A DNA stretch of 15,227 bases, from the NCBI GenBank assembly GCA_000433915.1, contig HF993632.1, forward strand, positions 1-15,227, in the 5' to 3' direction. Below are positions 7,562 to 15,227 of the stretch, one piece after another. The position numbers and the translations under genes are program-made. The notes beneath the pieces are model-generated. The model made no database searches. It was not told where the DNA came from and saw only the letters and a program-made list of their open reading frames with translations. Origin of the DNA: Clostridium sp. CAG:793 (GTDB taxonomy: Bacteria > Bacillota > Clostridia > TANB77 > CAG-508). How positions within the stretch are numbered: position 1 is the stretch's first letter; every line of letters starts with the position of its first letter.

Positions 7562-7570
7562 ACTGCACAC

Positions 7571-7577
7571 ACCTCCC
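7571..7577 (-). promoter_or_regulatory. Ribosome site that decides the start of the lysozyme gene
   Basis: GGGAGGT (complement 7577-7571) is an almost perfect Shine-Dalgarno. Its last base touches the GTG at 7570, which is too close for initiation. The in-frame TTG at 7561 is 9 bases away. The site therefore argues for a TTG start and a product three residues shorter. Confidence 0.7.
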
Positions 7578-7591
7578 TTCTTTTATTATAA

Positions 7592-9538
7592 TTATGGATT
7601 TGGGTTATTGTTATGTCTTCGTGCTCTTTGTTGTGCTGCTAAATCAGCAAATCTTTGTCCTGCCGCCTTTGTAAATCTTCTTCTAATGCTTCTTGGTACT
7701 TCACCAATTGATCCTGATTGTACACCTGCAACATTGCTTTCTACTTTTGATATTGCATCATCATCTGAAAGTCCCATTTGATCTTTGTAAAAGTCTTTCA
7801 TTTTTAATGCTGCTTCATAATAACTTTGTTCATATGCTTCTGGATCCACATCACCATTAAGCATATCTTTTGTATGTTGACGTACCCATGATGCCGGTCT
7901 TCCTGAATATATGTCTTGTCCATTTGCATCAACAATGTCATTGTATTTTCTTGCAAATTCATTTTGTGCATCTTCTTCTGCCTCTTGGCTCATTTTCTGT
8001 TCTATACTACTTCTTCCAGTTTGGAATCCTGTTATTGCTGCTGATAAGTTACCTGTTGCAGCTCCTGCTGCAGTAAAGAATAATTCTTTTGGTAATTTTC
8101 TCATTTCATTTAATCCTGTCTTTGCTGCATTACGTACAAATCCTCCAACTACGCTTCCAACCGCTCCACGAATCGTTGGATTTTGTCGATTTGGGTTCGG
8201 ATTTGGGTTCGGATTTGGATTTGGGTTTGGATTTGGATTTGGGTTTGGATTTGGATTTGGGTTTGGATTTGGATTTGGATTTTGATTTGGATTTTGGTTT
8301 GCTTGACGTGGTTGTCTTCTTCCTCCCGTATTGTTTGATCCTCCCTTTGCCTTACTTCCTGCTGCCTTTCCAACTAGTCCAACTGCTGATGACACAATAG
8401 CTGCTTGTGCTATTGTATTTGCCACACTCTTTGATTCGAAGTGGAATATATGTTTAACTAGATCTTCTGCTTGATATAAGAATAATATCATTACTATACA
8501 TATAATTGCTTCGCCCAAATTTGTTGAATTCTTTGCTAGTGCATTTACCGATGTTTGTACTAGTGCAAGATAAATTATGCACTGGAATGGTTGTAATAAT
8601 ATATTGTATATAAATTCTTTTAACCATGTATTTAATGCTTGTGATTTTCCGTCTCCCATTCTATCTATTGAATATGTAACTGTAATTATTGGTGATATCA
8701 TTATTAAAAATGCTATTGTTACCATACGTTTTACATATGTAATAAAGAACATAAAAGTCATTACACATAACATGAAATAGATAAATGTAAGTGATAATTG
8801 TTTTATAAATGATATACTTTTTAATGCTTCTTCAAATATCTCATCTAATACTGATGTAGCTCCATTTGATGTTATTGAATTATCTCTAACTGTTCTTAGT
8901 AAATCAACCATTGAGTTATTTAAGTTTATTATAAAAATCATTATATAATGTAATACAAATAATAATGCTAAACTTACTAACCAATCTACTAACATTTGTT
9001 TATATTTTGCTTTATCTTCTGCTACTGTTGAGATTGCCATTCTAATTCCAACATATACAGCCATTATTGCTAATATAACTATTGCTAGATTTCTTATTGA
9101 TACATACCATGCTGCAATATTTTCTCTTAAATCATTTATAACTGCTACATTATATCCATTTTCTGCTGTTTCAAAGAAGTTTATTCCTAACAGCGGAATA
9201 TCATTAAATAATACTTTATCTATTGACATTCCTGAAACAACACCTTCAGTTCCATTTATAGCTAGTGAAATTACTGACATCATTACTCTTGCAATTAATA
9301 GAGGTATTACTTGAAATATCTTAAATACAACTCCAGCTGCCCCATCAAGCAACCATCCAATTGATCCTGCAACTGCATCTCCTGCACTTGTGCCACCTTT
9401 GGCCTCGATTTGTGCTAAAGTGTATGTACTTTCTATTTCATTATTTTCAAATGTCTCTGCATTTACTTGCTGGGTACTTATTGCTAATATTATGATTGTC
9501 ATTATTATCAATATTTTTTTTAGTTTTTGTTTTATCAT
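7592..9538 (-). CDS. VirB6/TrbL-like polytopic membrane protein with a (Pro-Asn)15 tract
   Basis: This 648-residue protein resembles the channel subunit of type IV secretion systems. A signal peptide (1-27, VNA cleavage) is followed by hydrophobic segments at about 66-98, 148-168, 184-206, 248-270, 272-290, 312-332 and 344-358. Family-like blocks are the AWYVSIRNLAIV helix start (about 143), YVKRM at about 268, ISPIITVTYSID (about 281), and SQALNTWL...LLQPFQ (about 299-318). The C-terminal half is cytoplasmic, with a Gly/basic stretch, the Pro-Asn tract at 421-450, an Ala/Gly-rich amphipathic segment (about 485-510) and a charged tail. Many blocks align with residues 300-580 of the upstream fusion protein, so they are paralogues. 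A cleavable signal peptide is unusual for VirB6. GAGGTGAG sets the start, 13 bases after the upstream stop. The VirB6 assignment is based on topology and motifs, not a search. Confidence 0.9.
   Translation of the reverse strand: MIKQKLKKILIIMTIIILAISTQQVNAETFENNEIESTYTLAQIEAKGGTSAGDAVAGSIGWLLDGAAGVVFKIFQVIPLLIARVMMSVISLAINGTEGVVSGMSIDKVLFNDIPLLGINFFETAENGYNVAVINDLRENIAAWYVSIRNLAIVILAIMAVYVGIRMAISTVAEDKAKYKQMLVDWLVSLALLFVLHYIMIFIINLNNSMVDLLRTVRDNSITSNGATSVLDEIFEEALKSISFIKQLSLTFIYFMLCVMTFMFFITYVKRMVTIAFLIMISPIITVTYSIDRMGDGKSQALNTWLKEFIYNILLQPFQCIIYLALVQTSVNALAKNSTNLGEAIICIVMILFLYQAEDLVKHIFHFESKSVANTIAQAAIVSSAVGLVGKAAGSKAKGGSNNTGGRRQPRQANQNPNQNPNPNPNPNPNPNPNPNPNPNPNPNPNPNPNRQNPTIRGAVGSVVGGFVRNAAKTGLNEMRKLPKELFFTAAGAATGNLSAAITGFQTGRSSIEQKMSQEAEEDAQNEFARKYNDIVDANGQDIYSGRPASWVRQHTKDMLNGDVDPEAYEQSYYEAALKMKDFYKDQMGLSDDDAISKVESNVAGVQSGSIGEVPRSIRRRFTKAAGQRFADLAAQQRARRHNNNPNP
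8189..8296 (-). repeat. Hexanucleotide tandem repeat coding Pro-Asn
   Basis: Fifteen 6-bp units (8189-8278) read CCA/CCG-AAT/AAC and encode (Pro-Asn)15. Three more diverged units carry Gln in place of some Pro. Inside the tract the Asn codons alternate in an 18-bp higher order (AAC once every three units, 8201 to 8270). This suggests expansion by slippage or unequal crossing-over in blocks of three. Length variation would keep the reading frame. The peptide would be an extended, proline-rich cytoplasmic linker. Confidence 0.9.
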
Positions 9539-9551
9539 TTCTCACCTCTTG

Positions 9552-12530
9552 TTATAGGTTTCTTAAAAATTTATTTGAGTGGCTGTAATTTGTGTCAGCT
9601 AGGTCTTCTAGCTTATCTATCTTAGTATCTAATTCAAACATCTTATTAGTTGTTTTTCTAAATTCTTTTTTTATCATAGAATCTACGCCACTTCTTTGAA
9701 TACTTTTTCTTATATCATCATTTGAAAATGTTATTTCATTATCTTGTGTGCCGCCAAAATTCATATTTTGTTGTTCTCTCTTTTTGCGTTTTTGATTTAT
9801 TTGTAAAATTGATGATTTTGCTCTGCTTATAATATTTTCTTTAGCACTTTGGCTAAGTTTCATATTGTCTCCAATTTTATCAACTATTTCTTCTATTATA
9901 CCATCAATTGAAGATTTATCAAGTTTATCTATATTATTTTCCTCTATGTAGTTTTCTATTATTTCGTCTATTCTTGATGAACTAGCTTCAACTAAAAGTA
10001 CTGATGCTGTTTCTTTATATTCTCCTATGTCTTTTAAGTTAACTGTAGGACTTGATTTTATTGTATTTAACTCTTGCTTAATTTCTTCTTCTTGTTCATT
10101 TATTTGATTTAAATTGTCAATTGCATTGTATAGCTTATCTCTCTTTTTAATATACTTCTTCTTTTCTTCATCTCTTGCGTATCTTGTATCAGCCATTGTT
10201 ACTTTTCTCCATACTTTTGTTGGTATAGATTTAGCACCTTTTATTGGCTTTCTTGAGTAGTCTTTCTTTGAAGGTATTTTTCTCATTGTATTTATTCCTG
10301 AAGTTAGCATTGCCATTCCAGCTGTTGTATTTACTACTGTTAATGGTACTGCTAAGAAAATACTTCCCATTCCAGTTGCTGTTGTTTTTATAATTTTAAA
10401 GTTACTTGTGTATTTTTTCTTTTTTAATGATGCTTGTTTCTTTTTTAATTTCTTTGCTTTTATTCCTAATGTTCCTTTTTTTCTTGATAGTCTTCTTATC
10501 TTTAATGAATATTCTGCTGATTTTAACATATCATTCTTTACTTTTATTATTGGATTTTTTGTATTTGGATTTTCTTTTAATGATACGATAAAATCTTCTA
10601 TTGATCTGTCAGTATTATTTTGAAATTCTGTTACATCTTTCTTAATATTAGGATTATACTTTGTTAAATCTTTATATGCATTTTTCCCTGTATTAACTGC
10701 AAATTCTCCTACTCCTTTTGCTGCTCCTATAGTTCCTTTTGCAAGTTGTAATGCAAATATGCCTCCTGCAAGTTCTTTCTTTATGTCTTTGAAATTTTGT
10801 ATCTTTGCAGCATCTTGCATTAACTTTGATTTGTTGAAGTTAAATATGTTTCTAAAGATTTCGTCTGCACTTAGCATAAAGTTCATAAATACTAATGATA
10901 ATATATATCCCATTATTGATTGTTGTGATAAAGATAATACTGTACTTATAAATACTGTATATACAAGTGCATGTACTGACTGTAAAAATACATTCATTGT
11001 GAAGTCTGTTAGCCAGCTAGTAAAAGATGAGCCTTTCTTTCCACTTGCACTATCTATTGCATATTTTGCTCCTATAAATGGTGCTATTACAACTAGTAAT
11101 AATACTGTAAACATTCTTTTTGTATATACCCATAAGAATCTAAACCATGTCATCCATAATACAATATATATAATAAATGAACCAATTCCAACTCCTGCAC
11201 GTATATCTAATGCTCTTGTTTTTATTGTGTCATACATTGAGTTTTCTCCATATCCATTTATAACATTTGCATTTATTGATGTTTCTGAGATTAGTTGTAC
11301 TAAGTCACTATTAAGTGTTAGTACTATGTACATTAAATAATGAACTATCATTACTATTATTAGAGCTTTTAGCCAACCTATAATAAGTCTTTTATAATTG
11401 GCTTTTCTTTCAGCAATTGTTGACATTGCTAATCTAATTCCTATGTATACTAGAATTATTGCTAATGCTACTATTACTAAATTTCTAAATGATACATACC
11501 ATGTCGCTACAACATTTCTTATCTTATATATTATGCTTCCTTCTGATATGCTTTCTCCTCCTGCTTTGTCTGAGAAGAAATTTACATCTAGTATTGGTAC
11601 TCTATTAAATACGATATCTTCTATTGTATAAATCTTTGATTTATTTGTGTCATTTATCTCATGTCCAACAAAATATTTTGCAAACATATTTGCTGTTTCG
11701 TTTATTAATGTTGATCTTGATGAGTCAAAATTGTGATTATCTGAATAGTCTAACCATTTTTTATTTGTTGATGGTGAATTTTCAAAAGCCTGCTTTGTTC
11801 CTGAAACAGTTTCGGGACTTAATGGTCCTGTTCCATCTGTATCAGCACTATCATAAGCAATTAATAATGGTCCTGAAAATGATGATATATTAGAGTTTGG
11901 AGTACTTGATTCCATCTCACTTCTAAAGCTTGAACCTGGAGTAAAATTAAAACTTCCTCTACTTAAGAAATCACAAGCATTTGATCCTTCTCCATTAGCT
12001 GGTGCCCATAAAGCTAATGCTTTTGCTTTATTTGAATTTATTGCAGCAAGTCTTCCTCCCATACTATGTCCAGTGATTCCAATTTCTCCATCTGCAATAT
12101 TGTAATTACTCTTCATGTAATTGATTGCACTTGATATATCTGAGTTCATATTTCCTATTGTATAATATTGACTTGCTTCTGTACTATCTCCGCAACCAGG
12201 AAAGTCAAGTGTTATTGCTGCGATTCCATTTTCCGCAAGTTTCTTTCCTAATGTTATAAATGCGTCTCCGTCACCTCTTCTATTTCCTGTATATCCATGG
12301 CACATTACTACTAATGCCATTGGAGCTGTTTTACCTTGAGGTGTTATTTCTGTTACCTGTATTTGCGACCCTCTCGCTGACATCGTTGTTGTATTTTTTA
12401 CTTTTGCTGTATAGGTTTTGTCATCTTTTATTTCATCGCTTACAGCCTGTACATTATTAAAAAGAAGAATAGAATTCATAGCTAATAATATGCACATTAA
12501 TATTGCAATTCTTTTTAGTACTTTTTTCAT
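9552..12530 (-). CDS. Fusion of an exported alpha/beta serine hydrolase with a VirB6-like channel protein
   Basis: This continuous 992-residue frame joins two normally separate proteins. Residues 1-29 are a signal peptide (VQA cleavage). Residues about 45-290 are an alpha/beta hydrolase of the S33/esterase type, with oxyanion motif CHGYTGN (His78-Gly79), DFPGCGDS, nucleophile GHSMGG (Ser156), a likely acid at Asp227 or Asp230, and His266 in DNHNF. The triad looks complete. Residues about 303-570 are VirB6-like: VFNRVPILDVNFF, then helices at about 349-369, 384-406, 445-467, 472-490, 513-533 and 540-556. Residues 575-992 are cytoplasmic, basic (676-708) and helical, with predicted coiled coil (790-860), and include an apolar segment at 718-745. 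The core aligns with the 648-residue downstream protein. An AAAGGAG site 8 bases from ATG and tight spacing support the start. The hydrolase should face outside. Its substrate is unknown; wall or envelope esters are a guess. Confidence 0.92.
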   Translation of the reverse strand: MKKVLKRIAILMCILLAMNSILLFNNVQAVSDEIKDDKTYTAKVKNTTTMSARGSQIQVTEITPQGKTAPMALVVMCHGYTGNRRGDGDAFITLGKKLAENGIAAITLDFPGCGDSTEASQYYTIGNMNSDISSAINYMKSNYNIADGEIGITGHSMGGRLAAINSNKAKALALWAPANGEGSNACDFLSRGSFNFTPGSSFRSEMESSTPNSNISSFSGPLLIAYDSADTDGTGPLSPETVSGTKQAFENSPSTNKKWLDYSDNHNFDSSRSTLINETANMFAKYFVGHEINDTNKSKIYTIEDIVFNRVPILDVNFFSDKAGGESISEGSIIYKIRNVVATWYVSFRNLVIVALAIILVYIGIRLAMSTIAERKANYKRLIIGWLKALIIVMIVHYLMYIVLTLNSDLVQLISETSINANVINGYGENSMYDTIKTRALDIRAGVGIGSFIIYIVLWMTWFRFLWVYTKRMFTVLLLVVIAPFIGAKYAIDSASGKKGSSFTSWLTDFTMNVFLQSVHALVYTVFISTVLSLSQQSIMGYILSLVFMNFMLSADEIFRNIFNFNKSKLMQDAAKIQNFKDIKKELAGGIFALQLAKGTIGAAKGVGEFAVNTGKNAYKDLTKYNPNIKKDVTEFQNNTDRSIEDFIVSLKENPNTKNPIIKVKNDMLKSAEYSLKIRRLSRKKGTLGIKAKKLKKKQASLKKKKYTSNFKIIKTTATGMGSIFLAVPLTVVNTTAGMAMLTSGINTMRKIPSKKDYSRKPIKGAKSIPTKVWRKVTMADTRYARDEEKKKYIKKRDKLYNAIDNLNQINEQEEEIKQELNTIKSSPTVNLKDIGEYKETASVLLVEASSSRIDEIIENYIEENNIDKLDKSSIDGIIEEIVDKIGDNMKLSQSAKENIISRAKSSILQINQKRKKREQQNMNFGGTQDNEITFSNDDIRKSIQRSGVDSMIKKEFRKTTNKMFELDTKIDKLEDLADTNYSHSNKFLRNL

Positions 12531-12557
12531 TCTATTCTCCTTTCTATATTGTTATTT

Positions 12558-13481
12558 TTAGTTTACGATATGTAATACATTGTTTACTGTATCTTGGATT
12601 ACTTCAAGCCATCCCATAATTGATGCTCTTATTAAGAATGTTAATCCTCCGACTAAGTAATTTAATATACCTCCTATTGAGTTAAATAACCATCTAAATC
12701 CATCTACTTCTTGGTGTTTATATGTAACATCTGATGGCATTCCTTGATATTTAAATAAATTAGCGATTATATCTAAATCAACTGCCTGCCCACTTTCATC
12801 GTCATCATCGCTATCTCCATTCTGATCATCACCACCATCTGGAACAAATATTCCTCCATCTATAGGTGAAAAATTTACTCCATCTACTGATACAAGTCTT
12901 GCTGCAGTTGTATACGTTGCCCATCTTGATTCACTTGCTATTGAGCGTATTTTTACTGCATTTCCAGATGTATCGTAATTATCTCTTCCTCCATTTGAGT
13001 CTATACAATCAACAATTTGCCCATCTGCAACCATTATAGCAACATGTGATGATGCAATTAATATATCTCCTGGTTGTGCATTTGATATACTAACTGAAGA
13101 AAAGTGCGACGTGTCTTTTACTCCACTTGGTGTTACAAATCCTCCTGCTCCACTTGCTGCTGATGCAAAATCTATTCCAAGTGATTGGTGAAGTGCAAAG
13201 TTAACAAATCCAACGCAATCGTATTGATATGAGCTTTGTGGATATCCTCCATTATATGTAGCTGCTCTTGCAGATTGGTATCCAGCTTTACAATGATATA
13301 TACTTTTTTGTGCTTCTCCTGAATTTACAAAATTAACTGCCCAATTTACGATCTGTTGCCTTGCTGATTCTACTGTTACTTGTGTATCATCTGTTGCATA
13401 TATTTTTTTAGGAGTATATATTGATATTAAACTTATTATTATTGATATGCATATTATCTTTTTTACTATGTTTTTTCTCAT
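12558..13481 (-). CDS. Secreted NlpC/P60-type peptidoglycan peptidase with hydrophobic tail
   Basis: This 307-residue protein has a signal peptide (1-29, YAT cleavage region). Residues about 35-200 form an NlpC/P60-like cysteine peptidase: catalytic Cys89 in YDCVGFVNFA, His146 in ASSHVAIM after PGDIL, and a likely third polar residue near Asp158. Such enzymes cut peptide bonds in peptidoglycan stem peptides. An Asp/Gly-rich linker (215-235) leads to a C-terminal tail (about 262-307) with two hydrophobic or amphipathic segments. Those resemble the segment after the signal peptide of the 648-residue VirB6-like protein (both have a GG.LNYL/GGVVFKIF-like run then IRA/IAR.). AAAGGAGG places the start at 13481. 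In Gram-positive transfer systems such peptidases open the wall for the channel. The match to NlpC is good and the tail's role is inferred. Confidence 0.9.
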   Translation of the reverse strand: MRKNIVKKIICISIIISLISIYTPKKIYATDDTQVTVESARQQIVNWAVNFVNSGEAQKSIYHCKAGYQSARAATYNGGYPQSSYQYDCVGFVNFALHQSLGIDFASAASGAGGFVTPSGVKDTSHFSSVSISNAQPGDILIASSHVAIMVADGQIVDCIDSNGGRDNYDTSGNAVKIRSIASESRWATYTTAARLVSVDGVNFSPIDGGIFVPDGGDDQNGDSDDDDESGQAVDLDIIANLFKYQGMPSDVTYKHQEVDGFRWLFNSIGGILNYLVGGLTFLIRASIMGWLEVIQDTVNNVLHIVN

Positions 13482-13497
13482 ATACTCCTCCTTTTAC

Positions 13498-14979
13498 TTA
13501 ATTTACGTCAATTTCTTTGTTATCATAATATAATTTGTTGTTTTCATATTTTGTTATATTAAATTCATCATTACCTGTTACTAATTCTGATAACTGCATC
13601 TTTTGAGCATTGTATGCATATATTCCTTTATTTTTTATACCATATATAAATGTTACTTCGTCAAAACTTACTATATTAGTTAAATTATTTACAGTTATTG
13701 CCGAGTCTATATTTTCTTTATCTCTTGAGTAAAAATTATATTCATTATCATTCTTTTGTACAGTGTATGTATCGGTTTGTATTATCCAATTGTTATCATA
13801 CGGATTTCGCAATATTTCGTCTGATGTCTTTCTTCTTATTTCAGATTCAAATACCAGATTAGTATCAAATTTTGTATATACATTTTGAGGTATTTTCTTT
13901 TCATTTTTTATTGTGTCTATTGAAACGTCATTTGTGACTTGTCCTGCAAAGTTACTATATAATGTTATTCCATTATTTTTACTAGCTCCAATTGTCACTG
14001 TAAATCCTCTTAATGGATATATGATGTTTATATAATTTTCTGTTTTGTAAAAAGTTTCATAATCAGAATATAAGTCTGTTAATTTGTTTATAAATGTATT
14101 TGATTCTCCTGTTGTATTTAAGTTTGTTACTAAATTTGCGAATTTACTACTTTCTGTTTCATTGTATTGTTCAAGAGGATATACTGAAATTTCTTTATCA
14201 GTTATGAATATGTAACAATTATTTGTTTTGTAGCCATATATTTTTTCACTTACATCTGAGTATGTAGGTGTTCCGTACATTGCCTCTATATCATTTATGT
14301 TTGATGATGTTGTAATTCCCTCAGCTATTTCATTTTTATATTTTGATGTAAAAACTATGTTATAAATTCTGCTACCTATTTTTCTTATCTTATATCCATT
14401 GTCATAATAGATTTCATAATTATTTGATGTAGACTGTTTATTTCCTAGTCTAACATTGTTGTATATCCAATTTTGATTTATTATATTGTTCAGTAAACTT
14501 GATTTAATCGTTATATTGGTTATTGATTCTTTTTTTTCATTTTCTATCTGATAGCTTGTTTTTATATGCTCCCAGTATTTTGAATCTCCATTTATTGTAT
14601 AAGTAGTTATCTGATTATTTTCAACTTTTATTTTTATTATTAAATTTCTATTTTCGTCTATAATTCTAAAATCTTCTGGATCTAGTTTTCCTGCTATATG
14701 ACTTATTAATATTTCATATATATTTCTATTTGTTGTACCATCTTCATTTATAGGTGGCTTATTAAAAGTTATATAAATATCTTTATCATATCCAGTTTCA
14801 CTTGATTTTGTTGTTTTTATGTATTGATGCCCGTCGTACTGTACAATTTCCTTTATTGATGAGAAATCATTTATATGTGTTTTGTCTTTTGATCTATACA
14901 CATAATAGCTTATTAAACCTATTGATATTATAATTACTACAATAACTGTAATTATAATTGCTTTTTTTCTTTTTTTCAT
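13498..14979 (-). CDS. Membrane-anchored extracellular protein of unknown function
   Basis: I do not recognise this 493-residue protein. It has a Lys/Arg-rich start, one transmembrane helix (about 8-27) and a long, Asn-, Tyr- and Thr-rich exterior with mostly beta-strand character. One segment (about 225-268, with a DIEAMYGTPTY core and a later DKEISVYP) looks like a compact alpha/beta unit seen in other Firmicute surface proteins. The C-terminal 60 residues with YGIKNKGIYAYN look like beta-propeller blades. No catalytic motif is visible. The start 6 bases after the upstream stop indicates coupled translation with the preceding VirB6-like gene. A Shine-Dalgarno of only moderate quality (AAAGGG) lies rather far upstream. 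From context it may be an outward-facing part of the apparatus. Confidence 0.85.
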   Translation of the reverse strand: MKKRKKAIIITVIVVIIISIGLISYYVYRSKDKTHINDFSSIKEIVQYDGHQYIKTTKSSETGYDKDIYITFNKPPINEDGTTNRNIYEILISHIAGKLDPEDFRIIDENRNLIIKIKVENNQITTYTINGDSKYWEHIKTSYQIENEKKESITNITIKSSLLNNIINQNWIYNNVRLGNKQSTSNNYEIYYDNGYKIRKIGSRIYNIVFTSKYKNEIAEGITTSSNINDIEAMYGTPTYSDVSEKIYGYKTNNCYIFITDKEISVYPLEQYNETESSKFANLVTNLNTTGESNTFINKLTDLYSDYETFYKTENYINIIYPLRGFTVTIGASKNNGITLYSNFAGQVTNDVSIDTIKNEKKIPQNVYTKFDTNLVFESEIRRKTSDEILRNPYDNNWIIQTDTYTVQKNDNEYNFYSRDKENIDSAITVNNLTNIVSFDEVTFIYGIKNKGIYAYNAQKMQLSELVTGNDEFNITKYENNKLYYDNKEIDVN

Positions 14980-14985
14980 AGGTAT

Positions 14986-15227
14986 TTATTTTCCCTTTCT
15001 CATTAATTTGATGTCTTTTAGTTGTGGTCCTCCTTCTATCTTTAGTGCTTTTCTTATTATTTTTTCACCATTATCTAGTGCTATTATAAATATAATTCCT
15101 ATTATTGGCACTGTTTTTGCTATTTCACTTGCTGAGTATACAAATATTATGTATATAACTAATTGTATTGGTTGTACAAATATCTCCATCATTATCATTC
15201 TAAGCCAATGATTGAATGCCTGTGCTC
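14986..15227 (-). CDS. C-terminal end of a third VirB6/TrbL-like protein (5' part beyond window)
   Basis: The reading frame is open to the right edge with no stop, so the 70-codon frame starting at the ATG at 15198 is only the tail of a longer gene. The visible 79 residues read AQAFNHWLR..., then a hydrophobic helix with a QP pair, a second hydrophobic helix, then ALDNGEKIIRKALKI and a short basic tail. They line up with both complete VirB6-like proteins of the operon (xQALNTWL...LQP...AEDLVKHIFHF and SSFTSWL...LQS...ADEIFRNIFNF). It thus encodes a third paralogue, with a much shorter cytoplasmic tail than the other two. It is the most upstream gene in view and belongs to the same operon. Confidence 0.8.
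   Translation of the reverse strand, partial: AQAFNHWLRMIMMEIFVQPIQLVIYIIFVYSASEIAKTVPIIGIIFIIALDNGEKIIRKALKIEGGPQLKDIKLMRKGK

Noticed and set aside
7911..8285. Plus-strand frame rich in Gly-Phe repeats, like a nucleoporin or ice-binding repeat
   Set aside because: It is the antisense reading of the Pro-Asn hexamer tract; the minus-strand gene has signal peptide, ribosome site and operon context.
8189..8296. CRISPR array
   Set aside because: Repeats are 6 bp, contiguous and coding, without spacers.
10759..11340. 193-codon plus-strand frame
   Set aside because: It lies antisense to the VirB6-like core of the fusion gene, shows no ribosome site and has composition expected of a complement of hydrophobic codons.

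Overview
This window is strongly AT-rich bacterial DNA, and every gene I support lies on the minus strand, so transcription runs from high to low coordinates. The Shine-Dalgarno sites are strong (GGAGGT type). Signal peptides and membrane anchors are of Gram-positive type, and the tRNA genes encode their own CCA ends. UGA acts as stop and UGG as Trp. Together these suggest a low-GC member of the Bacillota (Clostridia or a close relative, possibly an uncultured gut lineage). I cannot name the species.

Region A, about 15227 down to 4262, is a tight operon that enters from the right edge. In order of transcription it encodes: the C-terminal end of a VirB6/TrbL-like membrane protein; a 493-residue membrane-anchored surface protein of unknown function; a secreted NlpC/P60 cell-wall peptidase with a hydrophobic tail; a 992-residue fusion of a secreted alpha/beta serine hydrolase with a VirB6-like channel protein; a second, 648-residue VirB6-like protein with a (Pro-Asn)15 tract; and a roughly 1,100-residue anchored protein with a degenerate M23-like module and a C-terminal phage-type lysozyme. 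A terminator hairpin follows.

Region B, 4167 down to 2037, has its own extended -10 promoter. It encodes three single-pass proteins. Two of them share a related NTF2/VirB8-like domain, and the third may be a distant relative. A second hairpin terminator follows.

Region C, 1989 down to 331, looks like ordinary chromosome. It holds a D-Ala-D-Ala carboxypeptidase gene broken by one extra base, then a tRNA operon (Gly-GCC, Gly-CCC, Cys) with a clear promoter and terminator. At the left edge is the start of another leftward gene behind a roughly 325-base gene-free leader.

Regions A and B together look like part of a Gram-positive type IV secretion-like apparatus: VirB6-like channels, VirB1-like wall hydrolases and VirB8-like assembly factors. 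Three things are unusual. VirB6 is present as three divergent copies. One copy carries an exported serine hydrolase. No relaxase, coupling protein or VirB4 ATPase is visible here, although they could lie beyond the right edge. I infer, without proof, a specialised export or surface machine. An integrative conjugative element truncated by the window is the main alternative.
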